From: Luteolibacter flavescens
Lineage (GTDB): Bacteria; Verrucomicrobiota; Verrucomicrobiia; Verrucomicrobiales; Akkermansiaceae
Assembly (NCBI RefSeq): GCF_025950085.1
Contig: NZ_JAPDDS010000005.1
Span: 248,001 to 312,000 of the forward strand
Length of the DNA: 64,000 nt
Direction: 5' to 3'
Shown here piece after piece: positions 9,025-17,265 of the stretch. Position numbers and translations under genes: made by a program. Under the pieces are notes generated by a model that was given only the letters and a program-made list of their open reading frames with translations, did no database searches and was not told the DNA's origin. Position 1 is the first letter of the stretch. Every line of letters starts with the position of its first letter.

Positions 9025-9999
9025 ATGCGAAGCGTGGAAAGTGCCAATGACCTGCCCGACCGCTTCGGGGCGATGTTCGTGAAGGAGCTGCGCCAGAACA
9101 TGCGGCGCGCGAGCTTCGTCTATCCTTTCCTCGGCATCCAGATCCTCGCCATCGTCGCGCTCATCATCGAGTTCCAGAGCGACAGCGGCTACTCCTACGA
9201 GAAGTACACCGGCATGCTGAACGTGGTGATGCTTTTCAACTCGGGGCCCTTCTGGATCGGCGTGACGGTGGTCTGCGCGATCATCATGCCGCTCGGCGGG
9301 CTGGTGCTGATGGGGCAGGAGCTGGAGGAGGGGAATCACGAGCTGCTGCTGCTGACGAAGCTGAACCGCTGGAAGGTGGTGCGCGGGAAATTCTTCACGC
9401 TCTGGGGACTGTGCGTCCTCACCTTCATCTCGCTGCTGCCTTACGTCATAGTCCGCTACAATGTGGGCGCGATCGAGTTCGTCCGCGAGATCGCCTGCTC
9501 GTTGTCGGTCATCGGTCTCTCGGCGATGATGTGCGCGGGCGCGATCGGCGCATCGTCCTTCAAGGGGCTGCTGGCGCGCATCGGCGTGATCGTGCTCTTC
9601 ATGGGCTCGATGATGGCGGGTGGCAGCATCCCGCTGGTGGCCTCGGCAAATGTCGGGCGAAGCGAGGGCTGCGGTGTCTTCTATCACATCAATGCGGTGT
9701 GCGTCGTGGTCTGCTTCACGCTGCTCGGCCTGGCGCTCGCCCGCTCGCGGCTGCGGCTGGTGGTGCATGCCTACGAGGTGAAGCCGAGCTACATGGTCAT
9801 CGGCCTGCTGGTCTTCTCGCCATTCGTCATCGGCATGGCCACCGCGATGACCGGCTTTTGGGCGGGCTTCGTCGGCCTCATCGGCATGGGCCTCGTCGGC
9901 CTCTACGCGGATGCGACGCCGAAGGCCCCCGCCTGGGTGAAGCCACCAGCGCCAAACATCCCCAATTCGCCGCCCCCGATGCCGGGTGCCGCGGGGTGA
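9025..9999 (+). CDS. ABC-2-type permease-like multi-spanning membrane protein
   Basis: 324 residues from the ATG at 9025; a GTG three codons earlier is possible. About eight hydrophobic segments are visible (FVYPFLGIQILAIVALIIEF, WIGVTVVCAIIMPLGGLVLM, TLWGLCVLTFISLLPYVIV and others). The segment GQELEEGNHELLLLTKLNRW, followed by VVRGKF, resembles the cytoplasmic coupling region of ABC-2 permeases. No ATPase subunit is encoded nearby, so transport function is an inference. The tail is Pro-rich (KAPAWVKPPAPNIPNSPPP). Confidence 0.65.
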   Translation: MRSVESANDLPDRFGAMFVKELRQNMRRASFVYPFLGIQILAIVALIIEFQSDSGYSYEKYTGMLNVVMLFNSGPFWIGVTVVCAIIMPLGGLVLMGQELEEGNHELLLLTKLNRWKVVRGKFFTLWGLCVLTFISLLPYVIVRYNVGAIEFVREIACSLSVIGLSAMMCAGAIGASSFKGLLARIGVIVLFMGSMMAGGSIPLVASANVGRSEGCGVFYHINAVCVVVCFTLLGLALARSRLRLVVHAYEVKPSYMVIGLLVFSPFVIGMATAMTGFWAGFVGLIGMGLVGLYADATPKAPAWVKPPAPNIPNSPPPMPGAAG

Positions 10000-10018
10000 G
10001 CATTGAGGATTTTGCTTC

Positions 10019-10127
10019 GTAGCGGATGCGCTGCGCGCTTCCGGTTGGGCGGGCTTTGTCTGGAGATCGCCACGTTGATTGTGCGTGCGGCCCGCCCCCA
10101 GCCGGAGCGACGCAGTCGCTCCGCTAC
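10019..10127. repeat. REPIN: two inverted GTAG-type REP hairpins
   Basis: The left end reads GTAG followed by an imperfect palindrome (CGGATGCGC-TGC-GCGCTTCCG); the right end is a second palindrome (GGAGCGAC-GCA-GTCGCTCC) followed by G and CTAC. Together they form an inverted pair around about 50 bases containing GGGCGGGC/GCCCGCCC arms. GTAG next to a hairpin is the known hallmark of REPs mobilised by RAYT (REP-associated tyrosine transposase) proteins. Read in reverse, this copy aligns with the elements at 39632 and 40512 through a shared core (AATCAA..GGCGAT). Confidence 0.8.
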
Positions 10128-10133
10128 ATTTGT

Positions 10134-10150
10134 GTCGACGGGACGTCGAC
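10134..10150. repeat. Short GTCGACG hairpin repeat, copy 1
   Basis: Seven-base arms GTCGACG and CGTCGAC around the loop GGA, preceded by TTGT. The same hairpin with loop GAA and the same TTGT lead occurs at 29807. It abuts the REPIN at 10019-10127, as a separate repeat type. Confidence 0.65.
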
Positions 10151-10171
10151 TCGCCTCATGCGGATACAAAG

Positions 10172-10203
10172 AGCCCGGGGTCGCGTTTCGCTTGCCCCGG
10201 GCT
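10172..10203 (-). terminator. Rho-independent-like terminator downstream of the M29 aminopeptidase gene
   Basis: Perfect 9-bp arms AGCCCGGGG and CCCCGGGCT with a 14-base loop. On the minus strand the stem is followed by CTTTGT, 42 bases past the aminopeptidase stop. On the plus strand it is followed by GTTTCATTT, so it may end transcripts from both convergent sides. Confidence 0.65.
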
Positions 10204-10244
10204 GTTTCATTTCCGCCCTTGTCACGGGCGGGAGAGAGGATGGT

Positions 10245-11345
10245 TCAGCCGTTCAGCTTTGCCAGCGACTTCGGCAGGAAGACGCCGTCCTTGCGGATGA
10301 CCTTGCCGTCGAAGCGGATCTCGCCGCCGCCGTAGTCCTTGCGCTGGATGTTCACCATGTCCCAGTGGACCTGCGAGCGGTTGCCATTGTCGGCGTCCTC
10401 GTAGGCCTGGCCGGGTGTGAAGTGGAAGGAGCCGCCGATCTTCTCGTCGAAGAGGATGTCGCGCATCGGGTGCTTGATCGCGGCATTGTAGCCCAGTGCG
10501 AATTCGCCGATGTAGCGCGCGCCCTCGTCGCTATCGAGGATCTTGTTGATCTCCTTCGTCTTGCCGGGGGACTCGGCCTTGACGATCTTGCCGTTCTCGA
10601 AGGTCAGTACGATCGAGTCGAAGGGGATGCCCTGGTAGATCGTCGGTGCGTTGTAGGAGATCACGCCGTTCACCGAGTTCTTCACCGGGGCGGTGAAGAC
10701 TTCGCCGTCCGGGATATTGTGCGTGCCGGCGCAGACGATGGCCGGGATGTCCTTGATGGAGAATTTCAGGTCGGTGCCCGGGCCGGTGATGTGCACCTCG
10801 TCGGTGGCATCCATCAGCTTCTTCAGCGCGGTCGCGGCGGGGACCAGCGACTTGTAGTCCACGAGGCAGACATCGAAGTAGAAGTCCTCGAAGGCCTCCG
10901 TGCTCATGCCCGCCTGCTGGGCCATGGACGGGGTGGGCCAGCGCAGCACGCACCACTTGGTCTTCTTCACGCGGTGGTCGATGACCGGGCGCAGGTGCTT
11001 CATGGCCAGCTTCATGTTTGCCGCCGGGACGTCGCTGCTCTCGGCGATGTTGTGGCTGCCGCGCACGGCGATGTAGGCGTCCATGTCCTTCATCTCCGCG
11101 AGGAGGTGCTTCGACATGACCTTGTACTGCTCGTCTTCCGCGCCCTTTTGCATCTCGCGGGTCAGGCGCGAGCTCTGGATCTTCACGAAGGGCAGAGCGC
11201 CCTTTGCCCGCGCTTCGCGGATCAGCGCGAGGCCGATCGAGTCCGGCACGTCGTAGAGATCGAGGAGGACCTTCTCCCCTTTTTTCAGCGAGGTGGAGTA
11301 GCGGACAAGTTGGCGGGCGAGCTGGTCGATACGGGCGTCGTGCAT
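10245..11345 (-). CDS. Aminopeptidase of family M29 (AmpS/aminopeptidase T type)
   Basis: 366 residues from the ATG at 11345; the frame extends upstream to 11660 only through sequence antisense to the next gene. Family M29 features are present: N-terminal [20 protein letters not shown], the central substrate region [14 protein letters not shown], and the metal-binding C-terminus with [22 protein letters not shown] and the late H-x-D pair in SQVHWDMV. M29 enzymes are cytoplasmic cocatalytic-metal exopeptidases that release N-terminal residues. It is divergent from the 11448 gene with about 100 bases between starts. Confidence 0.92.
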   Translation of the reverse strand: MHDARIDQLARQLVRYSTSLKKGEKVLLDLYDVPDSIGLALIREARAKGALPFVKIQSSRLTREMQKGAEDEQYKVMSKHLLAEMKDMDAYIAVRGSHNIAESSDVPAANMKLAMKHLRPVIDHRVKKTKWCVLRWPTPSMAQQAGMSTEAFEDFYFDVCLVDYKSLVPAATALKKLMDATDEVHITGPGTDLKFSIKDIPAIVCAGTHNIPDGEVFTAPVKNSVNGVISYNAPTIYQGIPFDSIVLTFENGKIVKAESPGKTKEINKILDSDEGARYIGEFALGYNAAIKHPMRDILFDEKIGGSFHFTPGQAYEDADNGNRSQVHWDMVNIQRKDYGGGEIRFDGKVIRKDGVFLPKSLAKLNG

Positions 11346-11447
11346 GCGAGTAGAGGAAAGTGGCAAAGCGCGGGGTGCCAAGTTCCAAGTGGCGGGACCG
11401 GGCGATTCGGAGCTTTGTTTTTCAGTCGCTTGCCCGATGCTCGACGC

Positions 11448-12572
11448 GTGCCACGCGTGAACAGGAATTTCTGGTGGGTCCTCGGCACCGTGCCCGTGGT
11501 GGCGGTGCTTGCGGCCTTCGGTCTGCGCATCCATGGCGTCCAGCGCGATGTCGGACGCTGGCAGGAGTACCAGAGGGCCAGCGCCGCTGCGGGGGAAGAC
11601 CTGGGCATCGCAAACTGGCTGCCTGCCCCGGTGGCGGAGTCGGACGACCTGATGAAGCACCCGTGGATGGTGGGATTCCTTTCGTCGGAAACATCACCCG
11701 AGGCGAAGGTGGTGGCCTCCATGCAACCGGAAGCCGTGCCCGGTCTGGAATACTATGAGGTCCCCGCCTACGCGACCTCGTGGTTCGACGGCAAGGTGGC
11801 CGAGATCGACCGCGTCCTGGATCTCGGAGGCAAGGAGTGGGAGCATCTCAGGGGCATCCACGATGCCATCGCCCGGAGCGGCTGCACGGTGCCCATCGAT
11901 CTCGAGCGTCCGATGGAGTCGGCCGGAGGGTCATGGACGCGGCTGAGTGCCGTGAGCAAGGCGCTCGCCTTGCAGGCGGACGCGGCCATTGCCTCGGGCA
12001 AGGAAGATGCGGCCGTGGCGACCATCGAGTCGATCCTCCGGCTTGGCGGCCATTTCGCCGGAAAGAATAGCCTGATTTCCACGATCATCGGTGCGGGTGC
12101 CGAGGCCCAGGCACTGGGGCTCATCGAGCTCGGGCTGGCCCGCCATGCCTTCTCTGAAAACGGGCGGAAGCGATTGCTCGCCGCGTTGCCGACGCGAGAC
12201 CTGCCGCGACAAATGGCGACGGTGATGCGGGTGGAGCGTGGGATATTCCTGAAGGAGATCGCCCCTCTTGCCAAACTGCAACCCGCTGGCTCGGTGAAAT
12301 CACTCCGCGGTTTTTTCTATCCGCCCGAGCGGGTGGTCGCGGCTAACTCACTCTTCTATTGCGAGACTCTCGATGCGGTCCTGACGCCACCGCTGTCCCG
12401 CGAGACCTGGGATCGGTTTGAAGACGTGGTTAGGGCCCAAGAAGCGAAATACGACCCTGATGGGTACGTTATCGCAGGCGGCGTGTTCCGGCTATTTGGC
12501 GGTGTCGGCAAGAGCCTGATGTTCCAGGAAGCGGAGGAGATGGATCTCATCCGCCGTCGGCTGGCCGAGTAG
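11448..12572 (+). CDS. Membrane-anchored protein of unknown function
   Basis: 374 residues from a GTG at 11448 (a GTG at 11457 is equally possible; there is no ATG at the right place). An N-terminal signal anchor ([19 protein letters not shown]) is followed by a mainly helical extracytoplasmic part with Trp-rich segments ([19 protein letters not shown]). No family is recognised. It resembles lineage-specific Verrucomicrobia proteins of about this size that carry one N-terminal helix. No catalytic motif was identified. Confidence 0.7.
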   Translation: MPRVNRNFWWVLGTVPVVAVLAAFGLRIHGVQRDVGRWQEYQRASAAAGEDLGIANWLPAPVAESDDLMKHPWMVGFLSSETSPEAKVVASMQPEAVPGLEYYEVPAYATSWFDGKVAEIDRVLDLGGKEWEHLRGIHDAIARSGCTVPIDLERPMESAGGSWTRLSAVSKALALQADAAIASGKEDAAVATIESILRLGGHFAGKNSLISTIIGAGAEAQALGLIELGLARHAFSENGRKRLLAALPTRDLPRQMATVMRVERGIFLKEIAPLAKLQPAGSVKSLRGFFYPPERVVAANSLFYCETLDAVLTPPLSRETWDRFEDVVRAQEAKYDPDGYVIAGGVFRLFGGVGKSLMFQEAEEMDLIRRRLAE

Positions 12573-12594
12573 CTCTCGGCTGAAAGTTCACGCT

Positions 12595-12978
12595 TTACTC
12601 AAGCACCTCCAGCTTCAGTCCATAGGGCACGAAGCGCTCGAAATCGCCGTGATTTCTCGTGGCAAGCGTTGCCCCGGTGGCGATCGCGCTCGCGGCGATC
12701 ATGCAGTCCGCGTGTGAACCGCGCCGCCGTCCGCCGAGATTGAAGAGCCGCGCGGCCTCCTCGCCATCGCGCCAGGTGAAGTCGGCGATGTTTTCATCCA
12801 GCACCGCGAAGGCCGCTTCCTTCTGCTCGTGCGAGAGCGGGCCATTGCAGAACTCCGACCACGCAATGGCACTGGTGCCCACCTGCCTGCCTGACTTCAG
12901 CCACTCGCGCAGCCGTCTGCCGCCATCCGAGCCCATGGTCGCCAGCTCGACGAGGAAGTTCGTATCGAGGTGGATCAT
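12595..12978 (-). CDS. vapC: VapC-like PIN-domain toxin (ribonuclease)
   Basis: 127 residues from the ATG at 12978. The four acidic PIN residues are visible: D5 (HLDTNFLVELA), E42 (SAIAWSEFCNG), D91 (GSHADCMIAASA) and D112 (TRNHGDFERF). PIN toxins cleave RNA, often tRNA, in a Mg-dependent way and are neutralised by the antitoxin encoded just upstream. The start codon overlaps the antitoxin stop in an ATGA arrangement (12975-12978), so translation is probably coupled. Module order is antitoxin then toxin, as usual for VapBC. Confidence 0.9.
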   Translation of the reverse strand: MIHLDTNFLVELATMGSDGGRRLREWLKSGRQVGTSAIAWSEFCNGPLSHEQKEAAFAVLDENIADFTWRDGEEAARLFNLGGRRRGSHADCMIAASAIATGATLATRNHGDFERFVPYGLKLEVLE

Positions 12979-13265
12979 GCCTCCCACCAGTAGCGCTTGG
13001 CATCCCGCTCCTCGCGGATGGCGGACTTGAAAGCGTCGCTCTCCGCCGAATCCAGCCCGCCACGCTTTTGCAGCCATTCCAGCGCGGCGAGAGGCGACAG
13101 GCGATGGTCCTCGCGGTCGGATTCCTCCTTCAGCTTGCGCACCGCGCGACGCATCACCTCGGACTTCGAGATGGACTCGCGCTTTGCCAGCTCATCCAGC
13201 AGGCCGAGCGTCACGGTATCCAGCGACATGCTGGTCCGCACGAGCCGGGGCGAATAGGAAGCCAT
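12975..13265 (-). CDS. vapB: Ribbon-helix-helix-like antitoxin partner of the PIN toxin
   Basis: 96 residues from the ATG at 13265. The N-terminal part (LVRTSMSLDTVTLGLLDELA, then KRESISKSEVMRRAVRKLKEE) has the strand-helix-helix pattern of RHH repressors (SxSLD...LDELA..ESISKSEVMR). The C-terminal part (LAALEWLQKRGGLDSAESDA) would bind the toxin. It should autoregulate the pair. A 22-bp perfect palindrome overlaps its start codon, and no Shine-Dalgarno sequence fits, suggesting a leaderless message or a start within the operator. Confidence 0.85.
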   Translation of the reverse strand: MASYSPRLVRTSMSLDTVTLGLLDELAKRESISKSEVMRRAVRKLKEESDREDHRLSPLAALEWLQKRGGLDSAESDAFKSAIREERDAKRYWWEA

Positions 13266-13285
13266 GTGGTAATTTATTACCACAT
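13264..13285 (-). promoter_or_regulatory. Palindromic operator on the vapB start codon
   Basis: Perfect 9-bp arms ATGTGGTAA and TTACCACAT separated by four bases. On the coding (minus) strand the last two bases of the palindrome are the first two of the vapB ATG. The position and symmetry fit an RHH antitoxin operator that blocks transcription from a start site very near the initiation codon. Confidence 0.75.
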
Positions 13286-13370
13286 TTCCGCCGCGCGTCA
13301 ATCCTTGCCCCTTTTCGCCGCGCCGCACTTCTCACTTGGAAGTTCCTCCCCGGCCATCTGTCTTCCCCGC

Positions 13371-13949
13371 ATGCGCCTCGGTATCCTCGGCTCCGGTTCC
13401 GGTTCGAACATGCAAGCGATCCTCGATGCGATCGCCGCGGGTACCTTGGACGCGGAGATCGCGCTGGTGCTTTCCGACAATCCGGAGGGCTACATCCTGG
13501 AGCGCGCGAAGAAGGCGGGCATTCCCACCGGGCTGATCGATTGCCGCGGCTTCAAGACGAAGTTCCCGGATGAGGCGCAGGCCGAGACCGTCGCCGCCCT
13601 GCAGGCCGCGGGCGTGGACCTGATCTGCCTCGCGGGCTTCATGCGGCTGGTGAAGGCCCCGCTGCTGGCGGCCTTCCCGGACCGCATCCTGAATATCCAC
13701 CCGGCGCTCCTGCCCGCTTTCCCCGGCGTCGCCGCCTGGAAGCAGGCCATCGAGGCAGGCGCCAGCGAGTCCGGCTGCACCGTTCACTACGTGGACGATG
13801 GCATGGACACCGGCCCGGTGATCCTGCAGGCGAAAGTGCCCGTTTTCCCGGAAGACACCGCCGAGACGCTCCACCAGCGCATCCAGGTGGAGGAGCACCG
13901 GCTCTACCCGGAGGCCATCCGGAAGGTGGCCGACACGCTCGGACTGTGA
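13371..13949 (+). CDS. purN: Phosphoribosylglycinamide formyltransferase
   Basis: 192 residues from the ATG at 13371. PurN transfers the formyl group of 10-formyl-tetrahydrofolate to GAR, the third step of purine synthesis, in the cytoplasm. The phosphate loop GSGSGSNMQAIL is at 7-18. The catalytic triad corresponds to N108 and H110 in LNIHPALLPAFPG and D146 in VDDGMDTGPVIL, matching the E. coli residues N106, H108 and D144 with a constant offset of two. The length is normal. Followed 68 bases later by miaB, without an obvious functional link. Confidence 0.96.
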   Translation: MRLGILGSGSGSNMQAILDAIAAGTLDAEIALVLSDNPEGYILERAKKAGIPTGLIDCRGFKTKFPDEAQAETVAALQAAGVDLICLAGFMRLVKAPLLAAFPDRILNIHPALLPAFPGVAAWKQAIEAGASESGCTVHYVDDGMDTGPVILQAKVPVFPEDTAETLHQRIQVEEHRLYPEAIRKVADTLGL

Positions 13950-14017
13950 GATCCGTCGGATTTCTAACGCCTTGAAAGCTCCCCGCGCGGTCGCTAGCGT
14001 CCGCCGCCCCAGCCACC

Positions 14018-15388
14018 ATGCCCAAGGTTTTTATACGCACCTACGGTTGCCAGATGAACGAGCGCGACTCCGAGCAAGTCGCGCAAATGTTCACCGAGGG
14101 CGGCTACACCGTCACCGGTGAAGAAACGGACGCCGACGCCATCCTCGTGAATACCTGCTCCGTGCGCGACCAGGCCGAGCAAAAGGCGCTCGGCAAGATG
14201 GGCAGCATGGGCAGCTACCGGCGGAACAAGCCGCACGTCGTCTTCGGCTTCATGGGCTGCATGGCGCAGAGCCGCGGCCCGGAACTCTTCGAGCGTATCC
14301 CGCACCTCGACGTGGTGGTGGGCACGCAGAAGTATCACAAGGTCTTCGACTACGTGGACACCATCCTCCAGCGCCGGCTCCACCGCCGCATGGATGAGCT
14401 GGAGCTCTCCCTGACCGGCGAGAGCGTCTGCGATGTGGAGGAGGAAGCAGGCTCGCAGAATACGATCCGCGACCACATCCCGAAGGACCTCAATGCGTCC
14501 GCCTTCGTCTCCATCATGCAGGGCTGCAACATGCGCTGCTCCTTCTGCATCGTGCCGGACACGCGCGGGAAGGAACGCGGCCGTCCGATCCCGGAGATCG
14601 TCGAGGAGGTGAAGCGCCTCCGCGACCACGGGGTGAAGGAGATCACGCTGCTCGGCCAGATCGTGAATCTCTACGGCCGCACCGAATTCGAAAAGGTCGA
14701 TGGCAAGTCGCCCTTCGTTCAGCTCCTCGAGGCGGTGCATGCGGTGGATGGCATCGAGCGCATCCGCTTCACCTCGCCGCACCCTATCGGCTACCGCGAC
14801 GATCTCGTGGCCGCCTTCACCTATCTGCCGAAGCTCTGCTCGCACATCCACTTCCCCATGCAGAGCGGATCGGACCGCATCCTGAAGCTGATGCGCCGCC
14901 CGTACAAAAACCAGAAGTTCGTCGAGATCTGCGAGAAGATGAAGGCCGCGCGGCCCGGCATCGCCATCACGACGGACATCATCGTCGGCTTCCCCGGCGA
15001 GGAGGAGGAGGACTTCCAGGCCACGGTGGATACCGTGCAGCGCCTGCAATTCGACAATGCCTTCGTCTTCCGCTACTCGAAGCGGAAGGACACCCCGGCC
15101 GCCGAGATGGACGGCCAGCTCCCCGAGCGCGTGAAGGAAGAGCGGAACCAGCGCCTGCTCGACGTGGTGAACGAGATCGCCAAGGCCAAGCACCAGGCCC
15201 TCGTCGGCACCGTCCAGCAGGTCCTCTGCGAAGGCCCGTCGAAGACGAACAAGCAGCGCCTGACCGGCCGCACCGTCACGAACAAGATCCTCATCTTCGA
15301 CGGTGACGCCCACAAGCTGACCGGCCAGTTCCTCGACATCCGCGTCGAGGAAAGCACCGGCTTCACGCTCTACGGCAGCGTCATCTGA
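14018..15388 (+). CDS. miaB: tRNA-2-methylthio-N6-dimethylallyladenosine synthase
   Basis: 456 residues. MiaB adds the methylthio group to i6A37 of tRNAs reading UNN codons, using two 4Fe-4S clusters and S-adenosylmethionine. The N-terminal UPF0004 cluster cysteines are C11 (TYGCQMNERDSEQ), C47 (NTCSVRDQAEQKALGKMGSM) and C81 (GCMAQ). The radical-SAM cluster is C170, C174 and C177 (GCNMRCSFCIVPDTRGKERG). A C-terminal TRAM domain for tRNA binding follows (about 380-456). TRTYGCQMN-type start and overall length are standard. Confidence 0.97.
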   Translation: MPKVFIRTYGCQMNERDSEQVAQMFTEGGYTVTGEETDADAILVNTCSVRDQAEQKALGKMGSMGSYRRNKPHVVFGFMGCMAQSRGPELFERIPHLDVVVGTQKYHKVFDYVDTILQRRLHRRMDELELSLTGESVCDVEEEAGSQNTIRDHIPKDLNASAFVSIMQGCNMRCSFCIVPDTRGKERGRPIPEIVEEVKRLRDHGVKEITLLGQIVNLYGRTEFEKVDGKSPFVQLLEAVHAVDGIERIRFTSPHPIGYRDDLVAAFTYLPKLCSHIHFPMQSGSDRILKLMRRPYKNQKFVEICEKMKAARPGIAITTDIIVGFPGEEEEDFQATVDTVQRLQFDNAFVFRYSKRKDTPAAEMDGQLPERVKEERNQRLLDVVNEIAKAKHQALVGTVQQVLCEGPSKTNKQRLTGRTVTNKILIFDGDAHKLTGQFLDIRVEESTGFTLYGSVI

Positions 15389-16047
15389 GGGCGGCTTTTT
15401 TCCCGCGTCTGGTCCACCGGCACCGGCCCCTGCTCACCGGGAGCGCGTGGACCGGGAGGACCGGCGGCACGCACCCCCGGCGGGTGGGGACTCCGTGGAC
15501 CTCTGGTCATGAGCAGTGACACAGCCACGAAACCCCACCGAAACCGTCAGGGCCGGAAATCTTCTGGTGGAGGCGCAGGCTTCCCCATCATGCCGTGGGC
15601 CCCGTGGGTGAGCCCCAGCAGGCCGGGGAGGTAGCCCCAGGCGGAGCAGATGGGCCGGGAGAGCCAGCGGAAAAGCGGCGGTGGCAGGCTGATCTGGACG
15701 GACTTCCCGTCAGCCGCCTCGGCGCCGGTCCGGCGGGGATCCGCCGGACCGGGACGAGTAGCGCCCGTTGGATCGAACCATTTCATCCGAGGGGGGGCAT
15801 TGGAGAGAACGCATGAGCCGGTCCCGTCCGCATGAACAGTCCCTGGGAGGGGAAAAGATCGGGACGGTTCTGGGTGGATCGGTTCATGCGCACGATCAGG
15901 ATGGGGAGGGGATACCTGAGTCGCCGGGGATCATCCAAAGTAGATCTACGTAGCGCCATAGGGATAGTACCCGAGTTGGCATGGGAGAATTTCCCATAAT
16001 GCGCGACTGGCTCTTGCGTATGAACCCGTGTTAGGGAGACTCGCGAG
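15389..16047. other. 659-base intergenic region with palindromes upstream of the FadL-type gene
   Basis: No convincing gene. A T6 run follows the miaB stop without a clear stem. Near the fadL-like start are two overlapping perfect palindromes, GTAGATCTAC (15940-15949) and CTACGTAG (15946-15953), and an inverted repeat ATGGGA-GAATT-TCCCAT (15981-15997). A Shine-Dalgarno-like AGGGAG at 16033-16038 sets the start at 16048. A 79-codon minus-strand frame at 15547-15786 lacks a ribosome-binding site and domain features and is not annotated as a gene. Confidence 0.5.
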
Positions 16048-17250
16048 ATGAAACTCTCCCTAGTGTGTCGTGCCAGCTTGCTCCTTTCCGCCGTCCTGAT
16101 GACGCGGAGTTACGGGCTTGGCATCGAGTTCACCTATCACGATCCCGAGGTGCTTGCACGCGGAAATGCGGGCGTGGCGTCGAATGGCAATGCGTCCGCC
16201 GTTTACTACAATCCCGCGATGCTCGGCTCGGGCGAGGGCTCGGACCTGCTGCTCACGGGATATGTGCTGGACTACAAGGTGGCCCACACCGGCCCGGCAG
16301 GCCACACGGACCTGAAGGACGGCCCGGCGGTGGCGGCCAGTGCCTTCGCCTCCACACCGCTCAGCGACCGCGTGACGCTCGGCCTCGGTCTCTACTCTCC
16401 CTTCGGCCAGAAGAACGAGTGGCCGGACAATTCCCCGCTGCGTGCCTACGCGACGGAGACGGAGTTGCTTTTCATGGCGGGCACCGCCGCGCTGGGGATC
16501 GAGGTCACGCCGTCCTTCCGCCTCGGGCTCTCCGTGAGCGCGGTGGAAAGCACCGCGGATATCAACCGCGGGCTCTTCGTCCCCGGGGACACGTTTTCGG
16601 TCGAGGGCGATGGCCAGGGCTGGGGCGTCGGAGGTGGCTTCATGTGGGAGCCGCTGGAGGGCCACCGCATCGGCGGCACGGCGCGTTACTGGTCCCCCGT
16701 CACCTACAAGGGTCACAGCACCACGGCGCTGATCTTGCCCGCTCCGGGCGTGGCGATCAGCCCGGTGAAGTCCGAGCTGGAGTTCCCGTTGGAGGCCACC
16801 GTCGGCTATGCGTGGACGCCGAATGAGAAGTGGCTCTTCGAGGTGGACGTGACTTTCAATGACTGGTCGTCCTTCGAGAATTTCACCCTGGAGCAACCGG
16901 GCGGCACCATCGTGGAGCCGATGAATTGGGAAGACAGCTATGTCATCGCCGCCGGCGTGACCCGCAAGTGGGCGTCGGGCTGGTGGGTCGGCGGAGGCTA
17001 CTGGTTCGCCGAGAAGACGACGCCGGATGCGAACTTCAACCCGCGCCTGCCGGACGTGGACCTGCATGTCGTGAGCATCGGCACCGGCTATCGCACGGAG
17101 TGCTGGGCGGCGGACTTCACCTATCAGTACGGCTACGGCGAGCCGCGCCAGATCACCGGCAGCGCGCCGACCCTCTCGGGTGCGAGCGCGGATGGAAAGA
17201 TGACCTATCGCGCGCACGGCTTCTCCGCCGGGGTACGATGGTTCTGGTAG
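16048..17250 (+). CDS. OmpP1/FadL-family outer-membrane transport protein
   Basis: 400 residues with a signal peptide (about 1-23). The mature start (GIEFTYHDPEVLARGNAGVA, then SNGNASAVYYNPAMLGSGEG) has the FadL hallmark of a N-terminal hatch region with NPA. The rest is alternating beta strands, and the protein ends in aromatic residues (GVRWFW), typical of barrels inserted by BAM. FadL proteins let long-chain fatty acids or other hydrophobic compounds across the outer membrane. A good Shine-Dalgarno is present (AGGGAG). The next gene, a histidine-kinase-like protein, begins 15 bases after the stop and is probably cotranscribed. Confidence 0.92.
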   Translation: MKLSLVCRASLLLSAVLMTRSYGLGIEFTYHDPEVLARGNAGVASNGNASAVYYNPAMLGSGEGSDLLLTGYVLDYKVAHTGPAGHTDLKDGPAVAASAFASTPLSDRVTLGLGLYSPFGQKNEWPDNSPLRAYATETELLFMAGTAALGIEVTPSFRLGLSVSAVESTADINRGLFVPGDTFSVEGDGQGWGVGGGFMWEPLEGHRIGGTARYWSPVTYKGHSTTALILPAPGVAISPVKSELEFPLEATVGYAWTPNEKWLFEVDVTFNDWSSFENFTLEQPGGTIVEPMNWEDSYVIAAGVTRKWASGWWVGGGYWFAEKTTPDANFNPRLPDVDLHVVSIGTGYRTECWAADFTYQYGYGEPRQITGSAPTLSGASADGKMTYRAHGFSAGVRWFW

Positions 17251-17265
17251 TTCGGTTTTTCATGC

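Noticed and set aside
10026-11447. 474-codon extension of the 11448 gene
   Set aside because: It overlaps the M29 aminopeptidase in antisense; the real start is the GTG near 11448.
11346-11447. GAGGAAAGT at 11353 as a possible RNase P RNA motif
   Set aside because: None of the other conserved RNase P RNA blocks follow, and the region is only about 100 bases between two genes.
15547-15786. 79-codon minus-strand frame after miaB
   Set aside because: Possible small protein, but no ribosome-binding site, Pro/Gly-rich composition and no similarity I can name.
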